Source: Alphaproteobacteria bacterium (lineage in GTDB: Bacteria > Pseudomonadota > Alphaproteobacteria > Puniceispirillales > Puniceispirillaceae). Taken from it: a stretch of DNA of 16,547 nt. The notes under the pieces are model-generated. The model did not search any database. It was not told where the DNA came from and worked only from the letters and a program-made list of their open reading frames with translations. Of this stretch, positions 8,701-14,238 are shown in pieces. The translations under genes were made by a program, and so were the position numbers. How positions within the stretch are numbered: the stretch's first letter is position 1; each line of letters begins with the position of its first letter. The stretch spans positions 1-16,547 of the forward strand of contig WTHV01000217.1 in NCBI GenBank assembly GCA_011525265.1, given 5' to 3'.

Positions 8701-9410
8701 CGTGAGAAGTTCGACCCTGTGCCTGACCCATATTTGAACAAACGCGCTTCACGAACCCACAAATCCATGATGCCACCTTCATTAACAAGGTCATCATCAA
8801 CAGATTGAATGAAACAAGCGTGAGGCTGTGGGTGCTCATAAGATGATTTTGAACGCACCATTTTGCCAGTCTTATAATCCACATAATGGTGACCTTGGCT
8901 AGGCCCATCAATGCCATAAGCCCAGTTTAGGCCTGTATTGAACCATTGTGGTGAGTTTGGTGCGGCCATCTGTAGCGCAAGCATCGCACACATTTCATCA
9001 TAATAGACGCGCGCATCTTCCTCAGAGCTGAAATATCCACCCTTCCAGCCCCAATAGGTCCATGTGCCAGCCAAGCGGTGATACACCTGCTTTGCTGATG
9101 TCTCGCCTGTATAACGCTCTTCTTCTGGAAGCTTCTTCAAAGCCTTCTCATCAGCTGCTGAGCGCCATAAGAACGATGGCACGTCATTTTCTTCAACTTT
9201 AACAAGCTTTGCCGGCACGCCTGCTTTTCTAAAATATTTTTGTGCTAGAATATCTGCTGCGACTTGTGAAAACTGTTCTGGAACTTCGATGTTTTCTGCG
9301 CGGAATACGATAGTACCGTCTGGATTTTTGATTTCGCTTGTCGCTGAACGAAATGCGATTGAATCAAAAGGACCCTGACCGTCCTTTGTGTGCCGTCTTT
9401 CAAATTGCAT
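5787..9410 (-). CDS. nrdJ: Vitamin B12-dependent (class II) ribonucleoside-diphosphate reductase
   Basis: Adenosylcobalamin-dependent ribonucleotide reductase making deoxyribonucleotides with or without oxygen. The protein has 1207 residues from the chosen start. Catalytic residues are visible: redox C199 (PHACFIQ), thiyl-radical C474 in NPCSE (472-476) and redox partner C485, exactly 11 residues on as in class II enzymes. The phosphate-binding loop is APTGTIG. After the barrel come an acidic/Ala-rich linker, a TSCPD domain starting near RRKGYTQKATVGGHKVYLR, an Ala/Thr-rich linker (about 1120-1173) and a cysteine-rich tail with C1180, C1183, C1194, C1197, C1200 and C1206. I start at ATG 9410: GAGG sits 6 nt upstream, and MQFERRHTKDGQGPF matches the usual N-terminus of alphaproteobacterial homologues as I recall them. 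The frame stays open to 9467, but those 19 residues overlap the promoter region. Control is probably by NrdR, from the boxes upstream. Confidence 0.97.
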   Translation of the reverse strand: MQFERRHTKDGQGPFDSIAFRSATSEIKNPDGTIVFRAENIEVPEQFSQVAADILAQKYFRKAGVPAKLVKVEENDVPSFLWRSAADEKALKKLPEEERYTGETSAKQVYHRLAGTWTYWGWKGGYFSSEEDARVYYDEMCAMLALQMAAPNSPQWFNTGLNWAYGIDGPSQGHHYVDYKTGKMVRSKSSYEHPQPHACFIQSVDDDLVNEGGIMDLWVREARLFKYGSGTGSNFSRLRGSGEGLSGGGKSSGLMSFLKIGDRAAGAIKSGGTTRRAAKMVTVDIDHPDIEEYIDWKVVEEQKVAALVAGSKITQKHMNAVMAACTEGTGESAFNPRENKALKKAIIAGRRDMVPENYIQRVIQFAKQGFTEIDFKTYDTDWDSDAYLTVAGQNSNNSVRVTNDFLNAVEAGKDWDLIQRIDGKVAKRVNASELWDKIAHAAWACADPGLQYDTTINEWHTCPEGGRINASNPCSEYMFLDDTACNLASLNLMQFRFEDGSFDIERFEYAVRLWTLALEVSVMMAQFPSKEIAQGSYDYRTLGLGFANIGGLLMASGFSYDSEEGRALCGAITAVMTGRSYATSAEIASEVGAFPRYKENADHMLRVMRNHRRAAYSEKKGYEGLSVLPVPLDADNCPQAGLVDAAKAAWDDALALGEMHGYRNAQSTVIAPTGTIGLVMDCDTTGIEPDFAIVKFKKLAGGGYFKIINRVVPEALTRLGYTQDQQQDITRYAVGHGSLESCQAVSLNALRDKGFGDTQLAVLATALENAFDIKFAFNHFTLGAEFCRDTLGFTDEQLNDFNFNMLEALGFSKDEIEAANIHVCGAMTLEGAPHLKEEHLPIFDCANVCGRIGKRFLSVDSHITMMAASQPFISGAISKTINMPNNAEVHECGEAYMLSWRLGLKANALYRDGSKLSQPLSSSLVEDEDDEAEELAAAPQAAAVPQIVEKIVERVIAQTERDKLPQRRKGYTQKATVGGHKVYLRTGEYEDGRLGEIFIDMHKEGAAFRSLMNNFAIAVSIGLQYGVPLEEYVEAFTFTRFEPQGIVTGNDAIKMATSILDYTFRELAVSYLDRHDLGHVSKEDLDTSTTGTGEAQSELLNKVTSRGFIRKQGLVVYSNNNAAAAVAEAPQTTSLAPSVTTADTAVQTAAATSVATSTVATPKNTQVQQAKMQGYEGESCPECQNFTLVRNGTCLKCNTCGSTTGCS

Positions 9411-9462
9411 GTTAGACCTCGTGGATAATAGTAATGAACCGTTAAAACTCTGATAGTTAGAC

Positions 9463-9477
9463 CACATAGTTAATGTG
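9463..9477 (-). promoter_or_regulatory. Second, weaker palindrome, possible NrdR half of a tandem operator
   Basis: CACATAGTTAATGTG is a perfect 5-bp inverted repeat around a 5-nt centre. One half (through GTGT at 9475-9478) fits the NrdR box, but the spacing between halves is 1 bp shorter than consensus. Its centre is about 20 bp from the stronger box, close to two helical turns, which is the geometry expected for paired NrdR boxes. It lies about 53 bp upstream of the nrdJ start. Confidence 0.5.
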
Positions 9478-9482
9478 TATTA

Positions 9483-9498
9483 ACACTATATCTAGTGG
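9483..9498 (-). promoter_or_regulatory. NrdR box upstream of nrdJ
   Basis: ACACTATATCTAGTGG matches the published NrdR consensus ACACWATATATWGTGT at 14 of 16 positions. NrdR is the ATP/dATP-sensing repressor of ribonucleotide reductase genes. The box lies 73 bp upstream of the nrdJ ATG. A -10-like TATAGT (minus strand, 9490-9485) lies inside it, so binding would block the promoter; no clear -35 accompanies that hexamer. Confidence 0.78.
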
Positions 9499-9676
9499 TA
9501 CAGACTTAAAAGGCTACACAATATGGGGGATGTTTGCAAATGAGATTGCCATATTTTTGTCACTTTTTTGTAATTATTTTTATTGACAAAATAAGGCTCA
9601 AGATATTGCGCCAAATAGGTGATTATTCTAGGAGGATTTTTTCTTAGATTTATCTAATGTAGGGGCCAGTGACTTG

Positions 9677-9702
9677 CTTTTATCGGCCGTAATCGATAAA
9701 AG
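9677..9702. repeat. Inverted repeat in the nrdJ / NDUFA12 spacer
   Basis: CTTTTATCG (9677-9685) and CGATAAAAG (9694-9702) are perfect 9-nt reverse complements around the 8-nt loop GCCGTAAT. No gene ends nearby and no U-tract follows, so it is not a simple terminator. It could be an operator or a 5'-leader hairpin for the NDUFA12 transcript, whose start codon is 87 nt away. Confidence 0.55.
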
Positions 9703-9789
9703 AAGAGACATAAATAACAAGCCATCTGAGCTGATGGCGCAAATGTCTGGATGCAAGGGCACAAGCTGCTTGCCTGCTGTGAGGGTCAT

Positions 9790-10143
9790 ATGAAGGTCAT
9801 TTCAAGCTTACTCATCAAATTATCAGCCAAAAAAGTTGGCACAGATGAATTTGGTAATAGCTATTATGAAAAGAAAGCTGTGAAGGGCGCGCGCCGTCCA
9901 AAGCGCTTTGTTATCTATGATGGCGCTGTGGAGGCCTCTAAAGTGCCGGCAGATTGGCATGGCTGGTTGCATTACACTGAACAAACACCACCGCCCGAAG
10001 GTGGTTACAGCAAGCAAGACTGGCAGGCAGAGCATTTACCGAACCTCACAGGCACCAAATTTGCCCATCGTCCAAAAGGTCATGTGCTAAAAGGTGGCAA
10101 GCGTGCCGCCTCAACAGGTGATTATGAGGCCTGGACACCATAA
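9790..10143 (+). CDS. NADH:ubiquinone oxidoreductase accessory subunit, NDUFA12 / 17.2 kDa family
   Basis: Bacterial homologue of the mitochondrial complex I supernumerary subunit NDUFA12, found in alphaproteobacteria, where it associates with the membrane-facing side of the enzyme. Of 117 residues, the conserved blocks are VGTDEFGNSYYE (16-27), RRPKRFVIYDGAVEAS (35-50), VPADWHGWLHYTEQTPP (52-68), W78, HLPNLTGTKFAHRP (82-95) and the C-terminal TGDYEAWTP. I start at ATG 9790, 4 nt after GAGGG; a frame to 9751 exists but adds 13 residues unlike the family. The N-terminus is short: the Trp-rich segment often present before VGxDE is absent. No other nuo gene is in the window. A 77-bp spacer separates it from mlaD. 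Confidence 0.92.
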   Translation: MKVISSLLIKLSAKKVGTDEFGNSYYEKKAVKGARRPKRFVIYDGAVEASKVPADWHGWLHYTEQTPPPEGGYSKQDWQAEHLPNLTGTKFAHRPKGHVLKGGKRAASTGDYEAWTP

Positions 10144-10170
10144 GGGCAAGCTAGCCCCGCAGTGAGGCCC

Positions 10171-10202
10171 TGATAAGTGCCAGTATTTGATAAATGCCAG
10201 TA
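10171..10202 (+). repeat. Two tandem 15-nt near-identical repeats before mlaD
   Basis: TGATAAGTGCCAGTA (10171-10185) and TGATAAATGCCAGTA (10188-10202) differ at one base and repeat with a period of 17 bp. They end 18 nt before the mlaD start codon, just before its AGGA (10208-10211). A direct-repeat regulator site or a simple local duplication are both possible. Confidence 0.6.
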
Positions 10203-10220
10203 ATAGTAGGATAAAAGCAA

Positions 10221-10673
10221 ATGCAGCGTAATATGATTGAAACCGTTATGGGTGCCGTCGTGCTAGCTGGAGCGGTATTCTTTGGTTATGTGGCCTATAA
10301 GGCGGCTGATATCACAACAAGTACAGGCTATGTTATCGAAGCTGAATTTGGCAATGTGGCAGGTTTGTCCGTTGGTGATGATGTGATTTTATCAGGTATT
10401 AAAATTGGCTCAGTCGCGGCACAAAACCTTGATGCTGATACCTATACAGCACGTGTGACATTATCAATCGAGGAGGGGATCGCCCTGCCAGATGATTCAT
10501 CAGCGCGCATCACAGCCGCATCACTTCTTGGCGGCAATTACCTTGAAATCATGCCAGGCTTTTCAGATGATATGCTTGGTGTGGGTGATGTGATTTACGA
10601 TACAAGAGACCCTGTAAGCCTCACAGATTTGCTTGGTAAGGTTGTCTTCTCACAAGGTAGTGATGAGCAATAG
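10221..10673 (+). CDS. mlaD: Outer-membrane lipid asymmetry protein MlaD
   Basis: Substrate-binding component of the Mla phospholipid transport system, anchored in the inner membrane with a periplasmic MCE domain that forms a hexameric ring in the family. The 150 residues have one N-terminal transmembrane helix (about 7-26) and an MCE domain from about 36 to 115 (YVIEAEFGNVAGLSVGDDV, then GIKIGSV and LLGGNYLEIMPG). The C-terminus ends with DPVSLTDLLGKVVFSQGS. AGGA lies 9 nt before the ATG at 10221. The ABC partners mlaE and mlaF are not adjacent. The last 11 nt overlap the next gene, so translation is probably coupled. Confidence 0.95.
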   Translation: MQRNMIETVMGAVVLAGAVFFGYVAYKAADITTSTGYVIEAEFGNVAGLSVGDDVILSGIKIGSVAAQNLDADTYTARVTLSIEEGIALPDDSSARITAASLLGGNYLEIMPGFSDDMLGVGDVIYDTRDPVSLTDLLGKVVFSQGSDEQ

Positions 10674-11061
10674 ATTAGCGCGCATTACCGCTTTTATTAG
10701 CCTCTTTTTCGTTATGGCCGCAGGGCTGCACGCCTCAGCCTTTGCTGATAGCTGGATTGAAGCATCGTCTGCCAAATTACAAACATTGGACAAGATCACA
10801 GCGCGTATTTCTGCACTTGATGTGGCGCTCAATAATCCTGAACGATTTGGCACGCTTGAGATTACGGTCCAGCGTTGTGCCTATCGCCCGCCAGAAGAGC
10901 CGCCCGAAAATGCTGCCTTTTTAACGGTGCGTGATGTGGGCCATGATACAAGTCTGGCGCCTGTGCAAGTATTTCAAGGATGGGTATTTTCAACAAGCCC
11001 AGCTATTTCAGGCCTTGAACATGCGGTTTATGATGTGACCTTAATCGCCTGTAATAGGTGA
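10663..11061 (+). CDS. DUF2155 (PF09923) secreted protein
   Basis: Alphaproteobacterial family of small exported proteins with no assigned function. The 132 residues begin with a signal peptide (basic MSNRLAR, hydrophobic core to about 21, likely cleavage after ASAFA at 28). Family hallmarks are C72 in VQRCAYRPPEEPPENAAFL and C130 in HAVYDVTLIAC near the C-terminus; the two cysteines could form a disulfide in the periplasm. The ATG at 10663 has AAGG 5 nt upstream and lies inside the end of mlaD. The TTG at 10633 in the same frame would put extra residues ahead of the signal peptide and is rejected. Its 3' end overlaps aat on the other strand by 34 bp. Confidence 0.9.
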   Translation: MSNRLARITAFISLFFVMAAGLHASAFADSWIEASSAKLQTLDKITARISALDVALNNPERFGTLEITVQRCAYRPPEEPPENAAFLTVRDVGHDTSLAPVQVFQGWVFSTSPAISGLEHAVYDVTLIACNR

Positions 11062-11690
11062 GAGATCATGTCATCTTCTGATTTTTCAAAATGAAAATCA
11101 GCACGCCCTTTTTTAGCATCTTCTAATTTTATCTGAAATGCGGCTTTTGGAATTTCAATCAGGCCAAATTGGCGCAAATGGTCATTGCCAAATTGTGCAT
11201 CTAGCAAGCAAAAGCCGCCATAATGTAGCCGCGCTATCAGATGTGTCAGCGCAATTTTTGAGGCGTTCGGCACGCGCGAGAACATAGACTCGCCAAAGAA
11301 AATGCGCCCAAGTTTAATACCATATAAGCCACCAACAAGCTTATCATCCTCAAAGACCTCAACAGAATGGGCAAATCCCATCGCATGAAGCGCTGTATAG
11401 AGTTCAATGATGGTCTGATTTATCCAGCTATCATCTCTTGTTTCATGACGGGCGCCGCATTGCGTAATGACCTCATGAAAACAACTATTATAGCGGATGA
11501 TATAGGGCTTTTGTTTTACTGTTCGCAAAAGGCGCTTTGGGATATGAGGGGGCAGTAGGGGGATAATGCCACGCTCATCTGGTTCAAAGAAATGTATCTC
11601 AGACTCATCACGCGCCAGAGCCATCGGAAATACGCCTAAACTATAGGCTTTGATGATGGTCTCTGGCGCGTATATAAAATGCTCAGCCAT
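11028..11690 (-). CDS. aat: Leucyl/phenylalanyl-tRNA-protein transferase
   Basis: Cytosolic enzyme that transfers Leu or Phe from aminoacyl-tRNA to proteins with N-terminal Arg or Lys, creating primary N-degrons that ClpS recognises. The 220 residues contain the family blocks AYSLGVFPM (15-23), ALHAMGFAHSVE (100-111), LVGGLYGIKLGRIFFGESMFS (118-138), the NASK helix (142-145) and LLDAQFGNDHL (162-172). D164 and Q166 align with the catalytic Asp/Gln of LIDCQ in E. coli, with Ala in place of its Cys. It is the last gene of the minus-strand run, 18 bp after accC. The start has only a weak Shine-Dalgarno, so translation may depend on coupling. Its final 34 nt are antisense to the DUF2155 gene. Confidence 0.96.
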   Translation of the reverse strand: MAEHFIYAPETIIKAYSLGVFPMALARDESEIHFFEPDERGIIPLLPPHIPKRLLRTVKQKPYIIRYNSCFHEVITQCGARHETRDDSWINQTIIELYTALHAMGFAHSVEVFEDDKLVGGLYGIKLGRIFFGESMFSRVPNASKIALTHLIARLHYGGFCLLDAQFGNDHLRQFGLIEIPKAAFQIKLEDAKKGRADFHFEKSEDDMISHLLQAIKVTS

Positions 11691-11708
11691 GATAATAGCT
11701 CATGACAT

Positions 11709-13052
11709 TTACTCAGCTTTTAAGAACTCTTCTTCAAGCCAACGGATAGAATAGCTTCCCTCATGGATAGCAGGCGCATCAACAAGGCGGCGGTGCAAAT
11801 CCAACGTTGTTGGAATAGGCTCAATGACAAATTCCTCTAACGCTAATTTCAAACGGGCCAGACAATGATCTCTATCTCTGCCATAGACGATTAGCTTGGC
11901 GACCAAGCTGTCATAATAAGGCGGCACGCTATAGCCTGAATAAAGCGGTGATTCAATGCGAATGCCAGGCCCACCTGAAGGATGGAAACGTGTCACCTTG
12001 CCAGGTGTTGGCATGAAGGTCTCAGGGTGTTCTGCATTAATACGACATTCAATCGCATGGCCTGTGAAAGTCACATCTTCTTGGGCAAAGCTCAGCTTTT
12101 CACCTGCGGCAATCTGAATTTGTTCTTGGACAAGATCAACGCCTGTGATGGCTTCTGTGATGGGATGTTCAACCTGCAATCTTGTATTCATCTCAATGAA
12201 GAAGAACTCACCATCTTGATAGAGAAACTCCATTGTGCCAACCCCAAGATATCCCATGTCTCTTGTGGCTTTTGCAGCAATCTCACCAATATCGCTTCGT
12301 GCAGCATCATCCAAAATAGGTGAGGGGGCTTCTTCGAATAATTTCTGGTGACGACGCTGAATAGAACATTCACGTTCTCCCAAATGCACCGCATTGCCAT
12401 GCGAGTCACCAATCACTTGGATCTCAATATGGCGCGGATTATCGAGATAGCGTTCAAGATAGACCGTATCATCGCCAAAAGCGGCCTTTGCTTCTGAGCG
12501 TGCTGATGAGAAGGCTTCACTTAAATCAGCTTCTGTCTCAGCCACTTTCATGCCGCGGCCACCGCCACCAGAGGCGGCTTTGACAAGCAATGGGAAGCCA
12601 ACATCTTTGGCAACGCGTGTGGCTTCTTCGATTGTGTGAACCGCACCAGGTGAGCCAGGTACCAATGGCAATCCTGCCTTAGCGGCTGTGATTTTGGCTT
12701 CTACCTTATCGCCCATTGCGCGGATATGCGGTGTGTCAGGGCCGATAAAGGTGAGGCCATGGGCTTTGACCATCTCGGCAAAATCAGCATTTTCAGACAA
12801 GAAGCCAACACCGGGGTGAAGCGCATCACAGCCTGTGATAGCTGCCGCTGAGAGAATGGCTGGAATATTCAAATAAGAATCAGCCCCTGCAGGGCCGCCA
12901 ATACAAACTGATTCATCTGCCAAGCGCACTGGCATTGATGTGGCGTCTGCTGTTGAGTGCACGACAACAGATGGGATGCCCATCTCTTTACAAGCGCGCA
13001 ATACGCGAAGGGCAACATCCCCTCTATTGGCAATCAAAATTTTCTTAAACAT
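11709..13052 (-). CDS. accC: Acetyl-CoA carboxylase biotin carboxylase subunit
   Basis: ATP-grasp enzyme that carboxylates the biotin on AccB with bicarbonate, the first half-reaction of acetyl-CoA carboxylase. The 447 residues match the stand-alone subunit, not a fused pyruvate or propionyl-CoA carboxylase. Seen: the N-terminal IANRGDVALRV (usually GEIALRV, a conservative change), the Gly-rich ATP loop GGGGRGMKV (162-170), HQK at 235-237 and the active-site block EMNTRLQVEHPITE (287-300). It starts at ATG 13052, 16 bp after the accB stop, and is followed by aat after 18 bp, which indicates one transcript. The carboxyltransferase genes accA and accD are not in the window. Confidence 0.98.
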   Translation of the reverse strand: MFKKILIANRGDVALRVLRACKEMGIPSVVVHSTADATSMPVRLADESVCIGGPAGADSYLNIPAILSAAAITGCDALHPGVGFLSENADFAEMVKAHGLTFIGPDTPHIRAMGDKVEAKITAAKAGLPLVPGSPGAVHTIEEATRVAKDVGFPLLVKAASGGGGRGMKVAETEADLSEAFSSARSEAKAAFGDDTVYLERYLDNPRHIEIQVIGDSHGNAVHLGERECSIQRRHQKLFEEAPSPILDDAARSDIGEIAAKATRDMGYLGVGTMEFLYQDGEFFFIEMNTRLQVEHPITEAITGVDLVQEQIQIAAGEKLSFAQEDVTFTGHAIECRINAEHPETFMPTPGKVTRFHPSGGPGIRIESPLYSGYSVPPYYDSLVAKLIVYGRDRDHCLARLKLALEEFVIEPIPTTLDLHRRLVDAPAIHEGSYSIRWLEEEFLKAE

Positions 13053-13068
13053 GGTTTATCGTCACCGT

Positions 13069-13572
13069 CTATTCAATCACAAGCAATAGCTGGTCAAATT
13101 CAACAGGCTGACCATTTTCACAAGAAATATGTTTCACTGTACCTGCTTGCGGTGCGGTGATTGTGTTCATCACTTTCATCGCTTCAATGATACAAACGGT
13201 CTGGCCTTTGGTTACGCTATCACCTTCTTTGACAAAAGGTGCGGCACCTGGCTCAGCACTTTCATAATAAGTGCCAACCATTGGCGACTTTAACGCGCCG
13301 GCATGAGATGATAAATCAGCGCTGGTATCAGCTGGGGCTGGGCTTGCCTCTGGTGCTGCGGCAGGTGCGGCAACAGCTGCTGGTGCGGCGGCGGCCATTG
13401 GGGCACTGCCTGCAATCACATTCTGTGTTGGCGGCGTGCGAGAAATGCGCAAGGATAATGTTTCTGTCTCAAGTTCAATATCTGTGAGATCGCGTTCATC
13501 AAGAATGGCTGCCAATTCGCTTGTTAATTTTGCTTCTTTTGACAGGCTTGTCTTCGATTTTTCTGCGCTCAT
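13069..13572 (-). CDS. accB: Biotin carboxyl carrier protein of acetyl-CoA carboxylase
   Basis: Carrier whose biotinylated lysine shuttles CO2 between AccC and the carboxyltransferase. The 167 residues comprise an N-terminal region (1-50), an Ala/Pro-rich flexible linker (about 55-85) and a biotinyl domain with EAMKVMNTI; K133 is the biotinylation site. The thumb segment (YYESAEPGAAPFVKEGD) marks this as the acetyl-CoA carboxylase type. I start at ATG 13572, with AAAGGAG 8 nt upstream; the frame extends to 13620 but the extra residues are not family-like. It pairs with accC after 16 bp. Confidence 0.97.
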   Translation of the reverse strand: MSAEKSKTSLSKEAKLTSELAAILDERDLTDIELETETLSLRISRTPPTQNVIAGSAPMAAAAPAAVAAPAAAPEASPAPADTSADLSSHAGALKSPMVGTYYESAEPGAAPFVKEGDSVTKGQTVCIIEAMKVMNTITAPQAGTVKHISCENGQPVEFDQLLLVIE

Positions 13573-13630
13573 ACCATTGTCTCCTTTAAATGGCTTAATC
13601 AACCCATTCGTAACTTTCACTTATAATCGT

Positions 13631-13656
13631 GGTCAGACGTGATTTAGGCGCTGACC
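13631..13656 (-). repeat. Inverted repeat between aroQ and accB
   Basis: GGTCAG and CTGACC (13631-13636 and 13651-13656) are perfect 6-nt complements separated by 14 nt; two more C-G pairs can form inside if one base is bulged. On the minus strand it is followed by ACGATTATAAG, not a U-tract, so a regulator site or leader hairpin for accB-accC is as likely as an attenuating structure. Confidence 0.4.
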
Positions 13657-13675
13657 ATCTTGTCCCCCTGATGAT

Positions 13676-14125
13676 TTACTCTTTGGAGAGTAATTCATCA
13701 ACCGCACAAAGTGCGGCTGAATAGCTTGAAGCACCAAAACCAGCAATAACACCTGAAACAACAGGGGCTAAGAGTGATTTATGGCGGAATTCTTCGCGCT
13801 TATAAACATTTGATAAATGGACTTCAACACTGACACCATCATAATTAGACAGGGCATCACGAAGGGCGACCGATGTATGGGTGTAGGCGCCAGCGTTAAA
13901 AATAATCGCCTGATGCGTACCAATGGCCTCTTGAATTTTTGAGACAAGCTCACCTTCATGATTTGACTGAAAGCACGTGCACGCATAGCCATTCGCAGCC
14001 GCAAGCGCGCTACAGCTATCCTCGATAGCGGCAAGCGTCATAGTGCCATAATGTTCTGGCTCTCTTGTGCCGAGCATATTTAAATTCGGCCCATTTAAAA
14101 TCAGAATAGAAGTCTTTTTACTCAT
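13676..14125 (-). CDS. aroQ: 3-dehydroquinate dehydratase, type II
   Basis: Third enzyme of the shikimate pathway; converts 3-dehydroquinate to 3-dehydroshikimate as a cytosolic dodecamer in the family. The 149 residues are standard. Motifs: ILNGPNLNMLGTREPEHYG (9-27) with lid R21 and catalytic Y26, FNAGAYTHTSVALRDAL (76-92) with substrate-binding N77, EVHLSNVYKREEFR (101-114) with catalytic H103 and R114, and the closing SGVIAGFG. It lies 103 bp upstream of accB on the same strand, the common aroQ-accB-accC order. A 113-bp spacer with a possible promoter separates it from the DsbA-like gene. Confidence 0.97.
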   Translation of the reverse strand: MSKKTSILILNGPNLNMLGTREPEHYGTMTLAAIEDSCSALAAANGYACTCFQSNHEGELVSKIQEAIGTHQAIIFNAGAYTHTSVALRDALSNYDGVSVEVHLSNVYKREEFRHKSLLAPVVSGVIAGFGASSYSAALCAVDELLSKE

Positions 14126-14188
14126 AGCGTCACCTTACTCAAGGGCTGTGATAATTGCCAATAAAAACGTACCGCATGATGGGAAAAG

Positions 14189-14217
14189 CACATAGGCAGA
14201 AACGCATTATGTTTCAA
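14189..14217 (-). promoter_or_regulatory. Candidate sigma-70 promoter for aroQ-accB-accC-aat
   Basis: On the minus strand, TTGAAA (14217-14212) and TATGTG (14194-14189) are separated by exactly 17 bp, and the -10 ends 63 nt before the aroQ start. The -10 is a partial match and the call is by eye, so it is a suggestion only. Confidence 0.35.
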
Positions 14218-14238
14218 AAGTTTTTAAGAATTTTTCCC

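Larger units (their letters stand above)
9411..9789. other. Divergent intergenic region between nrdJ and the NDUFA12 gene
   Basis: This 379-bp, AT-rich spacer holds the nrdJ leader, two palindromes at 9463-9498 that I read as NrdR sites, a TTGACA hexamer at 9583-9588 without a convincing partner -10, an AGGAGG at 9631-9636 with no start codon at usable distance, and an inverted repeat at 9677-9702. I found no coding frame, tRNA or cobalamin-riboswitch core in it; the last point was judged by eye only. Confidence 0.6.

Noticed and set aside
6405..8917. Many 60-146 codon open frames antisense to or out of frame with nrdJ
   Set aside because: They are shadows of one long gene with all catalytic motifs in the main frame.
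9411..9467. Longer nrdJ start at 9467 adding 19 residues
   Set aside because: It begins inside the second palindrome, has no Shine-Dalgarno, and the added residues are unlike the family, while ATG at 9410 has GAGG at good spacing.
9411..9789. Cobalamin riboswitch controlling nrdJ
   Set aside because: Plausible for a B12-dependent enzyme, but I see no B12-box-like core or extended conserved fold; the enzyme needs the cofactor, so repression by it would make little sense.
10144..10157. GGGC-AAGCTA-GCCC hairpin after the NDUFA12 gene as terminator
   Set aside because: The stem has four pairs and no U-tract follows.
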